Origin: Lepidurus packardi
Taxonomy: Eukaryota > Arthropoda > Branchiopoda > Notostraca > Triopsidae
Assembly (NCBI GenBank): GCA_023053545.1
Contig: JAKZAN010000006.1
Span: forward strand, 4,841,001-4,905,000
Direction: 5' to 3'
DNA length: 64,000 nucleotides
Shown: in pieces, positions 44,001 to 52,986 of the stretch
Numbering within the stretch: the stretch's first letter is position 1
Layout of the letters: every line of letters begins with the position of its first letter
Notes under the pieces: model-generated
Database searches by the model: none
Seen by the model: the letters and a program-made list of their open reading frames with translations, nothing else
What the model was told of the DNA's origin: nothing
Position numbers and translations under genes: made by a program

Positions 44001-46619
44001 TTCTGTGGCTTCAGATCCTTCTTCCTCTTCAGATTCTGTAGTCGCTTCAGATCCTTCTTCATCTTCAGATTCTGTAAGTACCGCCATCATAGGCGTCGCT
44101 ACAATGGGTATTGACTCGGCACTGAAACTTTTCAATCCGATGCATTTCGGCCTAGGTTGGGTAGCAAAACTAAAAACCTTTCTGCGTTCGCTAATCTCCG
44201 TCAATCTTTTCCGTTCTTTTTCCATTTCCTTTGCCTCCTCTTCATCGTCTCCGTCATCAGGTACTTCTTTAGATTTCCCCGGCAACTTTTGTGTACGCGG
44301 CTTTTGGATGTTCTCTATCTTAACCCGGATCTTCTGTGACAAACTACTCTGCTGTGTTACAATGGCTTGATTAGACGGTAACCAATGGGCCATGGCGGCT
44401 TTCCATAGGCGCAGCACGTCATCCTCTTTCAATCCATTGCATGGGTCAGTTTCATTGAAAAAGTTGTGGAGCAAGAGCTGCAGATTGGAAGCGCTGTTTC
44501 TGTCGAAGTGCGTGTTAATCTTCTTCCAAGGCGCCTCCTGCATGAACGCCTCGAGTTCATCAAAACTAAACTTGCTATACAACGCATCCAAGTCCAAATT
44601 AGTAGCTCGGTCCAGTTCAGGCAACAGTTCGAAGATCTGCCCCTCTACCTCAACCTGGTCGTCTAAAACCTTTTTGAATTCGTCGAAGAGCTCTTTCGAC
44701 TTCTTCAGAGTTCTCCGCAGCGTACTTAAAGTCACTGCTTCAATTTCCGGGTCCTTCGACTTTCCTCCTACTCGAACTACATTCGTTTTCCCGCAAATCC
44801 CTTGCATGCGCTTCACAAACTCGTCGAGCGCGTGGTTCTTGTAGGTGAGCACCAAAATCGGTTTTCCTGAAGGTTTGCCCAAGATCGCTCGCAGAATCTC
44901 GGAGCCAATAAAGGTCTTGCCAGTACCGGGCGGACCTTGGATAAGAGTGACTCGGTGGGTCAACCCGTGACAAAAAGCCTTGGCTTGGGTTGGATCCAAT
45001 AGGAATTCTCCCCATCTAAAGCTGCTTTTTGTATTCAAACCTTTCTGGAAACTATCGACCAAAGACTTCGTGTGATTCGTAAGGGGCAAGGAAGCTAACA
45101 CTTCGTCGCTATCACCATAGACTATTTCGCTCTCAAAGGGGATTCCAGCGTATTTCAATTGCAAGGCTTTCAATACCGGTGCCACTGAAACGTAATAGAC
45201 CGGCGACTCGACTAAGATCCCCGATTTCCCGTTCGTCATCAAAGCTTTAATGATCAGGCCGCATTTTTGGTTCACCAGCCCCCCCTGGATGGGTTGTATC
45301 GAAACCTCGATTTCTTTGCTACTACCTTCGAGAACTTGATGGTCCCGAATGGAGGCAAAGAGCGGATCGTCAAACTTGCCCGTAGCTGAGATGCAAACCA
45401 AGTTACCGTGCATAAGACCCGACGAAGTTTCCCAACGTTTCTTGGTATCAAGCGGCTTGATCCGCAAGACGATGACGAGTGATCCTTCAAACGGTTCCAA
45501 GTAAAGCCCGGTCAAACACAAGTCATAGAAAATGTTCATATCGCGCAGGTCGATCTTCTCGTTCAGAAAGCCCTGGATCCCTTTAGCGATACTCAAGAAG
45601 CAATCCGCGCGTAGCAAGCGGAAGTACGTGTCCATGTACTCTTCAAAGTCGTCGTAAGGTTCCTTAGCCTTGACAGACGACAAGGCAGTTTGGATAAAGT
45701 GTTCGGACAGAAGTTCAGACATGTGAGGTACCAAAGGTAGCGAATCCCAGGGTACATCATTCATATCTTGGTTGGCGTCGTCCAAGAGACTGCTCAGGAC
45801 GCGGGTACTTTCTCTGAGGAGCGAGTACATAAGGATTGCTTCACTGTCACCGACGTCATCATAGGTCTTCGTCCGCCATTCCAGAATATCGCTGATTTTT
45901 CGAGCTAACCCAGGACAAGTCTTGATAACTAGCAGCAAATAGCCAATAAGGCTGCTCCCCGATTGGTCTTTCAGCAGTTGCGCTAAGGGTCCTTTCCGTG
46001 AAGCGTACGTTGTGGCAAAAAGGGTGTTTGTGCAGTTCTTCGCGTCTTCGCGGACGGTAGCGTGCTGTATTACGTGCAGATGCAATCGGAGGCATTGGTA
46101 AACGGTACTGCGAACGCAAGTGCGACCCAAGAGCTCCCATAGTCCGGTACAAGAAGCTACAGGGACAATCCACTCAGTTTTAATAGGCCTTTGATTGCTG
46201 AGGCTTACTGCACGCTCGAGATAGGACGTGATATCAGACAAGGAAACGCTGTGGCTGTAGCGAAGGATGCGGAAGCCTGAAGCAATTGGCTTTTTCTTGA
46301 CGTGAATGACGAGGGAACAATCCACTTCATCGAGATAACCCAACGCAAGTAAACCTTCCGGAAGAGAACTGTTATTGATCTTGATATAACGCCCACTATA
46401 ACCTTCGGGAAGGGGCGTGGTGGGTGAGACGAGACAAAAATTGTCGTGGCATTGGTCCACGTGACCACGTACGCGTCCAATTGGGCCACGTGGTTGGGGT
46501 TGAGATTGTGGGGGTTGAGAAAGTTGAGGTTCTGCGCCGCCAGGGTTGGAGTTTTTGCCGACTTTTCTGTTTCCACCCCGGCGCCGCTTGTTTCTGTTTG
46601 GGTTACGATGGTCGGCCAT
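41019..46619 (-). CDS. ZNFX1-type SF1 helicase with NF-X1 zinc region and two C-terminal PARP domains, intronless
   Basis: One uninterrupted 1866-codon frame from ATG 46619. Residues 1-50 are basic and Pro/Gln-rich. The helicase follows: Walker A GPPGTGKT (562-569), an acidic insert with a doubled EEGSEAT motif (about 840-880), motif II VVLVEEAAEILEPQ (about 965), then LIGDHQQLRPQV, QNQNRMRPEMANML and motif V/VI STIDSYQGDENDIVLVSLVR with RRCVSQSRAR. This order and wording match ZNFX1. A Cys/His-rich NF-X1-type stretch spans about 1258-1426 (CRDHACPNPCQPAHLHEKC, CPKVLPCKHICQGICGTPC), then a coiled coil (about 1427-1465). PARP domain 1 (about 1530-1640) has FHGTS, GKGIYFATDSSKS and DEFVVYN, an H-Y-E triad. 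PARP domain 2 (about 1757-1866) has FHGTTS and GYGMYFSE, with Gln where Glu is expected (YYQIMVI). ZNFX1 binds RNA and, in vertebrates, senses viral dsRNA. The fusion's role is inferred. Confidence 0.9.
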   Translation of the reverse strand: MADHRNPNRNKRRRGGNRKVGKNSNPGGAEPQLSQPPQSQPQPRGPIGRVRGHVDQCHDNFCLVSPTTPLPEGYSGRYIKINNSSLPEGLLALGYLDEVDCSLVIHVKKKPIASGFRILRYSHSVSLSDITSYLERAVSLSNQRPIKTEWIVPVASCTGLWELLGRTCVRSTVYQCLRLHLHVIQHATVREDAKNCTNTLFATTYASRKGPLAQLLKDQSGSSLIGYLLLVIKTCPGLARKISDILEWRTKTYDDVGDSEAILMYSLLRESTRVLSSLLDDANQDMNDVPWDSLPLVPHMSELLSEHFIQTALSSVKAKEPYDDFEEYMDTYFRLLRADCFLSIAKGIQGFLNEKIDLRDMNIFYDLCLTGLYLEPFEGSLVIVLRIKPLDTKKRWETSSGLMHGNLVCISATGKFDDPLFASIRDHQVLEGSSKEIEVSIQPIQGGLVNQKCGLIIKALMTNGKSGILVESPVYYVSVAPVLKALQLKYAGIPFESEIVYGDSDEVLASLPLTNHTKSLVDSFQKGLNTKSSFRWGEFLLDPTQAKAFCHGLTHRVTLIQGPPGTGKTFIGSEILRAILGKPSGKPILVLTYKNHALDEFVKRMQGICGKTNVVRVGGKSKDPEIEAVTLSTLRRTLKKSKELFDEFKKVLDDQVEVEGQIFELLPELDRATNLDLDALYSKFSFDELEAFMQEAPWKKINTHFDRNSASNLQLLLHNFFNETDPCNGLKEDDVLRLWKAAMAHWLPSNQAIVTQQSSLSQKIRVKIENIQKPRTQKLPGKSKEVPDDGDDEEEAKEMEKERKRLTEISERRKVFSFATQPRPKCIGLKSFSAESIPIVATPMMAVLTESEDEEGSEATTESEEEEGSEATEVSSEPPRSFYFDDMWNLTTEQRTALVAQILCDQVDAKLGLLDTLMSAYQELGQKRRTFERLHEKSVVENKAILAMTITGASIHHELLRLLEPEVVLVEEAAEILEPQLIAALGPWTKHLILIGDHQQLRPQVQNMELKKLNFEISLFERLVNLKFPHVTLQNQNRMRPEMANMLLDIYPNLQSNLSRVSRNHVPKCAKNSMWFWDVPSKEIADRGFSNPLEAAAIVALTTFLLSHGVTGKQITVLGAYLGQTRVLRQELKKEGARYPGLYFANPIPVPANTPNTSKAKPGSAQQTVDAELLIQVSTIDSYQGDENDIVLVSLVRSNSELKAGFLKELNRRCVSQSRARCMFVYVGNFKLVESIPTWKNLTKNLIYNGSVGSAIPLCCEYHPGSVIFATSGDDLRKKAASTFCTSACSRDMPCRDHACPNPCQPAHLHEKCEVKVNFQGVCGHNLTKLCYQKASSINCVADVSYVLACKHSMMKKCFQDGTRLRCIAQVQRSTTCGLHTTNVDCHKSLAPITCKRPCPKVLPCKHICQGICGTPCTPGTCQLCAETRRQEEKRKLEEERKKKEAIIKETETRIAKLSEELLRSDANVRGITALQRASAEYLSVQDRVVKYIQPTHNWYPTVTEVEKVSNRKLELKWLSAQKEMFDPSFKDLKFHGTSKEGVDGITTDGFRLPDKPGMYGKGIYFATDSSKSAQDIYTKQSNMLLLCEVLLGRSYNASKNVDMTLDKLRLERCDSLFAKRNTKDQGGVLHDEFVVYNPSQAIPRYIIHYITTNMTMSNITVPQPSQSFFGRLFRKHTVTDLLPKRIYDPTDPYDNAFRVAEAQFLRLQNSNRSFGNKKLVKVGYVQNPELEKQFLNTKKVFEAMFGKGHHESQEILVFHGTTSDQNIDTIVAQNFDPSKIKRCAYGYGMYFSELPDVSMSYAGSTNKLLLCRLLPGKTQLSIGSATTLKPGFQSIGANPDPGGYYQIMVITDMSQVLPTSILHLA

Positions 46620-47282
46620 ATTGCTTCCGGAAACAAATAAGAGAAGATAAGAACAGAAGTTTTAGTAGTGTTACGACTGAGTGCATAAAACTAATGTGAG
46701 CTTAATAAGTTAAACTTGGTAGGCTTAATAAGTGTAACAGTACGCTTAACTAGTAAATAGCAACCGTAGGTTTCTCTACAACAATGAAAACAGTGAACTG
46801 AACTGAAGGTCTCACCCTAGGGATATTACTATTGAAATTCACGTTCTTTATGTTCTTAAATCAAAGGCCTTGACTGGACTGGAGTTTTAAGAAATTTGAC
46901 GCCCGTGACAATGGTGATGAAGGAAACTTTTGCTGACAGGAAACAGCGTTGACCTTCATATTTGCACTAGGGGAGTGTCAAATGTATACGTCATCTAAAC
47001 TACATGGTAAATAGACCTAGCAACATAACTGCAAAGTTTATAGCAAACCTGAGTCTTCTTTATGTGAATGACGTCACCAATATACAGGCGCTTCTAGGTA
47101 TGTTATGTTTCTAATTATATTATTAACATATTACCTGCTTTTTACAATATTCCAACCTGACAGACCCGGTCTGGGAATAACAACAATAATGACGCAATCT
47201 CCAACGACTTTTTTGCGAACTGAGTTCGCGCATGGCACAGGCGGCAAATTTGAAGCTAAAGCAAACAATTCATTCGCAAAAA

Positions 47283-47400
47283 CGTTCCTTTATATAACAG
47301 AAAAGTTCTTTATTAAAGTTCCTTTATATAACAGAAAAGTTCTTTATTAAAGTTCCTTTATATAACAAAAAACACAAACGTTCCTTTATATCGCAAAAAA
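47283..47400. repeat. Short tandem repeat (GTTCCTTTATATAACAGAAAA unit family)
   Basis: About four diverging copies of a unit built from GTTCCTTTATATAACA and AGTTCTTTATTAAA, 33-35 bp apart for the first copies. No function evident. Confidence 0.75.
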
Positions 47401-48070
47401 GTTCAGTTATGTAACAGGTAAGGCCAACAAAATAGTAAACTAGATTATGATTAAAGTCAGAAAACTTAAAAAAGTACAGCAAAATGAATGGTATACAAAA
47501 AGGGAAAATGTTATCGAAACTTTACGAACAAACTTCTTCCGATAGTTTAAATTCGACGAAATAATGAAGAGATGGAGTTTTCTGCCTTTTGAATGAGGTT
47601 TCTATGTTTATATGGCGTATTTTGGACCTAAGATTGTGCTTTAAGCTTATCACTAAATTGTTTCCGGTATTTAAAATATGTCACACGCATTATCGAACGC
47701 CTGGTTGGTTTGATAGAAAGTTCGCATACTTTGGAAGTTTATAAAGACTTGAGAAAAATAGCAAAAATATCAGCTGTGCTTGAAACAGGCATAGCTTTTC
47801 TATTTCAGGGATCTCAAACTTTCCCTTTTTCATCATTATTCTTTTTGTAGGTTGCCTTTTATAAGTGCATATGTTAATGAAAGAGCGAGAAACCACAAAG
47901 AAGCGCTGCGAGGTCTTGGTATAATCGAACCCCATGATTAAATGGAACGGTTCTTTTCTTGCAATGGGCAAGAGAAGAGCACACGACCATGACCTGTGGG
48001 TGCGGTTTTGCCTTCATCTCAAAGATGATGGAAAGTGAAATTAAGAACACCTCACCAGCTTTCTCTTCGC

Positions 48071-48110
48071 TATATAAACCTGCCGGCTTCCTCACTTCAA
48101 ATCATCAGTT
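48071..48110 (+). promoter_or_regulatory. TATA box and arthropod initiator of cuticle gene A
   Basis: TATATAAA at 48071-48078 and TCAGTT at 48105-48110, the spacing of an arthropod core promoter. The ATG follows 30 bp later. Confidence 0.8.
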
Positions 48111-48139
48111 CTCACCGAGCCGAACAAACTATTCTTACC

Positions 48140-48807
48140 ATGAAGGTAAGAGTGTAAAGTTCTACCTTCCCAAAACTTAACTTGAGATGGTTTAAAACAG
48201 TTAAAATTTAACCTTAGACGGTTTAACTAACATAGCTTTCTTTACATTCAGCTCTTCGTTATCGCCGCTTTGTTGGCTTTGGCCGCCGCAGACCAACCAT
48301 ACAGACAAGCGTACCCTGCCCCGGCTCCGTACAAAGCTGCTCCCGTGTACCAACCCGCTCCGGCTTACAAACCCGCAGCTTATGAGAAGCCTCAATACGT
48401 AAGATTCAGAAACCTTACTGCGTTTAGCGACGCAGGAATTAATTTGCAGATCGTTTTCTCTGTACTGGTTTCTATAGGAAGAGCCCGGCAAGCCCCACTC
48501 ATTCGAATATGCCGTGAAGGACGCTCAATCCTACGCCGACTTTGCTCACGTTGAAAACAGCGACGGCCAGACCGTCAACGGTGAATACCGTGTCAACTTG
48601 CCCGATGGCCGCACTCAAATCGTCAGTTACAAGGCTGATGACTACGGCAACGTTGCTGACGTCAAGTACATTGGAGAAGCCAAGTACCCCGAAGAGAAAC
48701 CCTACAAAGCTGCCCCTCAATATGCTGGCCCCGCCTACGCAGCTCCCTCCTATGAAGCCCCCAAAGCTTATGCTCCAGTCCCCGTTTATACCCCATCAAA
48801 GTATTAA
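48140..48807 (+). CDS. Rebers-Riddiford cuticle protein A
   Basis: Three exons (48140-48145, 48252-48398, 48478-48807) give 160 residues. The first exon encodes only Met-Lys, the usual cuticle-gene arrangement with an intron inside the signal peptide (MKLFVIAALLALAAA). A Pro/Ala/Tyr-rich arm with YKPAPAY-like repeats follows (residues 20-50). The chitin-binding R&R domain (about 58-118) reads HSFEYAVKDAQSYADFAHVE, GEYRVNLPDGRTQIVSYKAD, DYGNVADVKYIGEAKYP, closest to RR-2 in layout. A second AAP/Tyr-rich tail ends in YTPSKY. It is an extracellular matrix protein of the exoskeleton. Two paralogues lie at 50.8 and 54.9 kb on the same strand. Confidence 0.95.
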
Positions 48808-49062
48808 AGATTATATCTATGTAAATGAAAAAATTATGCTATACAAAGGACGATTCTGTTTTAAATTACGTTGTTTGCTTTTTCATGAAAGAAGCTTATA
48901 TATCACTCTCCTTACTAGTAGCATTAAGGAAGCGTCAATTGCACGAAATTTTGAAGAGAGGTGAAAGTAATTCTAATCGTATTTTACCATGAAGATCCGT
49001 CTTTTTATCTTCGTAGCATATGGAAGAAATTTGATACTTTTGTTTTGGAGCAAAGTTGTGTT
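48808..49062 (+). repeat. 3' flank shared with cuticle gene C
   Basis: From the stop of gene A about 250 bp are nearly identical to 55526-55780 after gene C (starts AGATTATATCTATGTAAATG). Gene B lacks it. Confidence 0.9.
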
Positions 49063-50394
49063 TAGGAATAAAATTCGTGTCTCTATTCTAATGAGAGAAA
49101 GGCAAATTGGTGGTTAACTGCGGTAGCTTTTACAAAAAACTACAAGATAAAGCTGGGCAAATTATTTAACGTGAGTGTTTACGTCACGGAAAAGGCAAGA
49201 TTTTTTTTATTTCTTGTCTTTTTTGTTAATAGTTATACCAGCGTAGACTTTCGCTTATATTCGTGAAATATATTTTTGTGACATCAATATATGATACCAA
49301 CAATAGTCGAAAGCCTACGCTGGTATAATATTTTTTTTAAAGAAAGGTAAGAAATAAAAAGTAAATAATGAGTATTAGAAACATATAATGATTTTAAGAA
49401 TGTGTGGGGGAAAAATGAGAAAACCTGAATCTTCTCCAACTTCGTGATCCCCGAACTTTGATCCGTGGTACGATTTGAGTTTTTTTTTTTTAGCCAAAAA
49501 AGTTTTATTTCTATGCTATTAAGAGTGTTATTGTTTTATGGCGCTAGTGCAAAAATTTATAACTTTTACCTAAAGTATTCAAGCTTCTTCCAAGTAGCCT
49601 ACTTGTAAAAGCGTCTAATCGTAAAGAATAAAGTGAGAAAAGTTGAAAAGAAATTGAAATGGAAATGCAATGTAAATTAATATAAATTCATAAAATTATA
49701 GAAATAGACGTATTAGATTAAATAAACTGAATTTAAAAGAAAATTGGATAGAATATTGTCAATTTCACACGTCCACCATCTGGCGACTGTCATACGTGTT
49801 TTGCAATTCCATTTGTAAATTCAGAATCTGTTGGCATTTTTTGCCGTGAAATCTGGATTTGGATGGGTATTCCAATAACTCTAAAACTAAAAAAGTTATG
49901 TGGTGTGGTTTATTTTTGGACTTACGAGAAAGCAACGATATGCAACAATGAAATAAAAATGGTAACTTTACTATAAGCGAGCTTCACTTTCACTGAAAGA
50001 AGCAATAGAACTGAAAATAGTAAATGCTGAGTGTATTAGCTTAGCTGAATATAGATAAATACATTCTCAGAAAAATGGGCAAAAGTGTAGAAGACAGGTG
50101 ATATCACTGTAGCACTGTGATAATCCAATGAAAAATCATAGTCACTGCAGCTAAAGTTAGCATCTAGAAAAAAGGACAATTAAAAAACATCTTACTAGTA
50201 AAATTTTGGAATAGATTTAATTTTCATAACCTTACATTTAATTTAGTTTTTATTTGAAGTACATAATTTTGTAAGAAAGTAATTTTAGATTTTAGTTAAT
50301 TTAGTTTTTACTTTGATTGGCTAATCCTATTCAATTTCGCGCTTTGGAATATCACAACCAAATGAAGCTTTAAGTAACATTATGAAATCTTAAA
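49063..50394. other. Gap between cuticle genes A and B
   Basis: AT-rich intergenic DNA containing the 96-bp MITE-like element. Nothing else recognised. Confidence 0.5.
49233..49328. mobile_element. Short inverted-repeat element (MITE-like), 96 bp
   Basis: Terminal repeats of 21 bp, TTATACCAGCGTAGACTTTCG at the left (20 of its bases: TTATACCAGCGTAGACTTTC) and its reverse complement at 49308-49328 with one mismatch. The interior is AT-rich and non-coding. The edges read TA/TA, which would fit a TA target-site duplication as in Tc1/mariner-derived MITEs. No transposase is present. Confidence 0.75.
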
Positions 50395-50937
50395 AAGTAA
50401 ACCTATTATAATAGTGTTCAGGTTGCAGCACGGCAAAATAAAATAAGCGCTGTAAATAAAGACGAAAGAAAGTATATCTAATATTGCCTGGTGGGCTGAA
50501 AAGTAATTGACTGTTTGAAAGTCCGAGCATTTGGTCCGTAACAAAGCCATCGGCGAAATCTCTATTCAAGGCTGAGTAGACTATTATACCAGAAGCGTTA
50601 CATGCCATATACTTGGGTACACACACAGCATCTAGGAAAAGTTGGCGGCGTACGAAAGCAAGGAAGATCACGACCAAACTACATGTGGTTGCTGTATATG
50701 AAATGTGTACAGGCAAAAAGAAGAAAACAAAGAAACAGCTGCACCATCACACAGCTTTCTCTTTGGTATATAAGACAGACCGCTTTACCAGTTGAATCAT
50801 CAGTTCACTTCGAGCCGAGCAACACTCTAATTCCTTAACCATGAAGGTAAAGAATCTGAAGTTTTGGTGTCCTTTTAGCTCGAACTTAAGTACTGCGACG
50901 GCTAACAATTGATCGTTTTCTTTCACTTTCTATGTAG
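50395..50937 (+). repeat. 5' flank shared with cuticle gene C
   Basis: The 440 bp before gene B, its first exon and first intron match 54464-54969 before gene C with small gaps (for example TTGAATCATCAGTTCACTTC at the start site). A minus-strand frame in it (50390-50716) is conserved only as part of the duplication. Gene A lacks this flank. Confidence 0.88.
50767..50804 (+). promoter_or_regulatory. TATA box and initiator of cuticle gene B
   Basis: TATATAAG at 50767-50774 and TCAGT at 50800-50804, 37 bp before the ATG. Confidence 0.8.
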
Positions 50938-51508
50938 CTTTTCGTTATCGCCGCTTTGTTGGCTTTGGCCGCCGCTGACCAACCATACAGACAAGCGTAC
51001 CCTGCCCCGGCTCCGTACAAAGCTGCTCCCGTGTACCAACCCGCTCCGGCCTACAAACCCGCAACTTATGAGAAGCCTCAATACGTAAGATTCAGGAATC
51101 TTACTGCATTTAGCGACGCAGGAATTAATTTGCAGATCGTTTTCTCTGTACTGGTTTCTATAGGAAGAGTCCGGCAAGCCCCACTCGTTCGAATATGCCG
51201 TGAAGGACGCTCAAACTTACGCCGACTTTGCTCACGTTGAAAACAGCGACGGCCAGACCGTCAACGGTGAATACCGCGTCAACTTGCCCGATGGTCGCAC
51301 TCAAATCGTCAGCTACAAGGCTGATGACTACGGCAACGTTGCTGACGTCAAGTACATTGGAGAAGCCAAGTACCCCGAAGAGAAACCCTACAAAGCTGCC
51401 CCTCACTACGCTGCCCCCCAATACGATGCCCCAGCCTACAAGGTTCCCTCCTATGAAGCCCCCAAGACCTATGCCGCCCCTACCCCTATTTACAAACCAA
51501 AGTATTAA
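50841..51508 (+). CDS. Rebers-Riddiford cuticle protein B
   Basis: Three exons (50841-50846, 50938-51084, 51164-51508) give 165 residues. Signal peptide and Pro/Tyr arm are almost the same as in gene A (one visible change, KPAAYEKP to KPATYEKP), and the R&R domain is nearly identical (AQSYAD reads AQTYAD). The tail differs: after PEEKPYKAAP it has HYAAPQYDAPAYKVPSYEAP and ends YKPKY, five residues longer. Intron 2 is 79 bp in all three genes and differs at only a few sites. Confidence 0.95.
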
Positions 51509-51888
51509 GAGGTGTGATTTATTGTAAAACAGCTTGACATAAATATATCTTTTTATTTGTATAAATTTGTTATATACTTCTATTATTGAAGTCAAGTCTG
51601 GTCATGAAAAAACGTTCTGAAACGTTCATGAAGAAAAGTTCTGAAAAGGGGATGCCTGCTTATAGTTTGTGGTCTTTTCCTGGAACCAGAAGAGAAATAA
51701 GGGAGAGCAAAGGTCAGCTTGATTGACCTCAACCTTGATCCCCTTCACATTAGGTGCATTCCTGTTCAGCTAAACGAGCGACCGCGAGGGACTTCCATTG
51801 CCCAGTCTTGAGCCACGCAAACAGTTGACAAGCGGTTTAGCTAGCGCGGAACACTTCAGTTGGAAGCCGAACATACAACATAGTCAAC
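51509..51888. other. Gap between cuticle gene B and the MATH/BTB gene
   Basis: 3' UTR of gene B and promoter of the BTB gene. GTTCTGAAAcG-like repeats near 51612 and 51636 are minor. No gene seen. Confidence 0.45.
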
Positions 51889-52986
51889 ATGGATCTGAAG
51901 AAACTCTTGTTTCTGCATTTTGAGAGTGACAAAAGTTTCTTGCAAGGTCAACCAAACCTTTGTGATTGTACCTATGTCTGGAAATTCCCCAGATTATTGC
52001 AATCACTCAACGCGCGACACCGGCCTTCATTCACACGTGTAGATTGTCCAAACGGAAGCATTCTAGAAATATACCTCGAAATGAGAAAAGTAAGAGAACA
52101 AGAAAGTATAATCAGACTCCATATCAAAGGTAAATACAACTCCAGAACGGAAAAAAGTTGTCCTCCGAATGTAACGTTGAAAGAAGTAGCATACCTTTTT
52201 CATTTTTACGGATGGTCTGGCACACTCAACGAAGAGAACGATTGGCTTCAACAAATGGAAATCAAAACGGACAAAGGAAATTTCTATACGGAAAGCGTGG
52301 ACGAGAAGATTTATTTACGTTTGATCTTCGATAAACAAGGGCCTGGTTCACAGCGGCAGACTGTAGTGCTTCAGGAAGATGTTGATTCCTTTCGAAGGCT
52401 TTCTCGGGAGCTCAGTGACGCAAGGGATGTCGATGGGGACGTAATTTTCGTGTTTCCTGCCGAAATTCAAGCTGAAGACGACAAGCAAGATGGCGGAAGT
52501 TCTCAAAAGCTACCAAAGGTTTTTCTGACAGCGCATAGATGGCTCCTGATGGCCCGTTCAAGTGTGTTCCGCGCCATGTTCAGTACACCGATGTTGGAAG
52601 CAACTACGCGGAACGTGGAAATCGTCGATTTTACCGTCCAGGAGTTTGAGTTATTACTCCAATACTTTTACAAAGGATACGTTCCGTCCAACCAAAATCT
52701 TGCGACATATCTGGCGCTTTCCCGTTTGGCTTACAAGTACGACGTTCCGGGTATCAACGAGGCCATTAGATACAAGATTCTTGAAATGCTTCACCTTCGT
52801 CCTACTAACATATACTTGATCCTGTCGCACGCGGAAACCTACCAGGACCTTAAGCTGTTAAACGAAGTAGCCGACTTTGTGGTTAAGAACGTGAAGACGC
52901 TTGAAAAACTTAATCTTGACTTATTTGCCAATAATCCTTATTTAGCGAAAAGGATCATGGCTGCTCTAATTGGTAACATACCTTAA
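51889..52986 (+). CDS. MATH-like/BTB domain protein, single exon
   Basis: 365 residues from ATG 51889. The first 150 residues form a divergent MATH/TRAF-like beta domain (YVWKFPRLLQSL, LEIYLEMRKVREQESIIRLH, YLRLIFDKQG). The BTB/POZ domain is at about 195-310: DVIFVFPAE, KVFLTAHRWLLMARSSVFRA, MFSTPMLEATTRNVEIVDFT, EFELLLQYFYKGYVP, ALSRLAYKYDVPGINEA. A short helical BACK-like end follows. MATH-BTB proteins of the SPOP/Tdpoz type are Cullin-3 substrate adaptors; this lineage-expanded family often lacks introns in arthropods. The substrate is unknown. A decayed copy lies 0.6 kb downstream. Confidence 0.85.
   Translation: MDLKKLLFLHFESDKSFLQGQPNLCDCTYVWKFPRLLQSLNARHRPSFTRVDCPNGSILEIYLEMRKVREQESIIRLHIKGKYNSRTEKSCPPNVTLKEVAYLFHFYGWSGTLNEENDWLQQMEIKTDKGNFYTESVDEKIYLRLIFDKQGPGSQRQTVVLQEDVDSFRRLSRELSDARDVDGDVIFVFPAEIQAEDDKQDGGSSQKLPKVFLTAHRWLLMARSSVFRAMFSTPMLEATTRNVEIVDFTVQEFELLLQYFYKGYVPSNQNLATYLALSRLAYKYDVPGINEAIRYKILEMLHLRPTNIYLILSHAETYQDLKLLNEVADFVVKNVKTLEKLNLDLFANNPYLAKRIMAALIGNIP

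Larger units (their letters stand above)
46620..48139. other. Gap between the helicase-PARP gene and the cuticle cluster
   Basis: 1.5 kb. The first few hundred bases are the likely helicase-PARP promoter. A short tandem repeat sits at 47283-47400. The final 80 bases are the promoter of cuticle gene A. No other gene seen. Confidence 0.5.

Noticed and set aside
47910-47945. TCGAACCCC stretch resembling a tRNA T-arm
   Set aside because: No matching acceptor stem, D-arm or anticodon arm could be folded around it.
50390-50716. Minus-strand frame upstream of cuticle gene B, similar to one upstream of gene C (54469-54705)
   Set aside because: Conserved only because the whole promoter block is duplicated; it differs in length, overlaps the TATA region upstream and has no recognisable domain.
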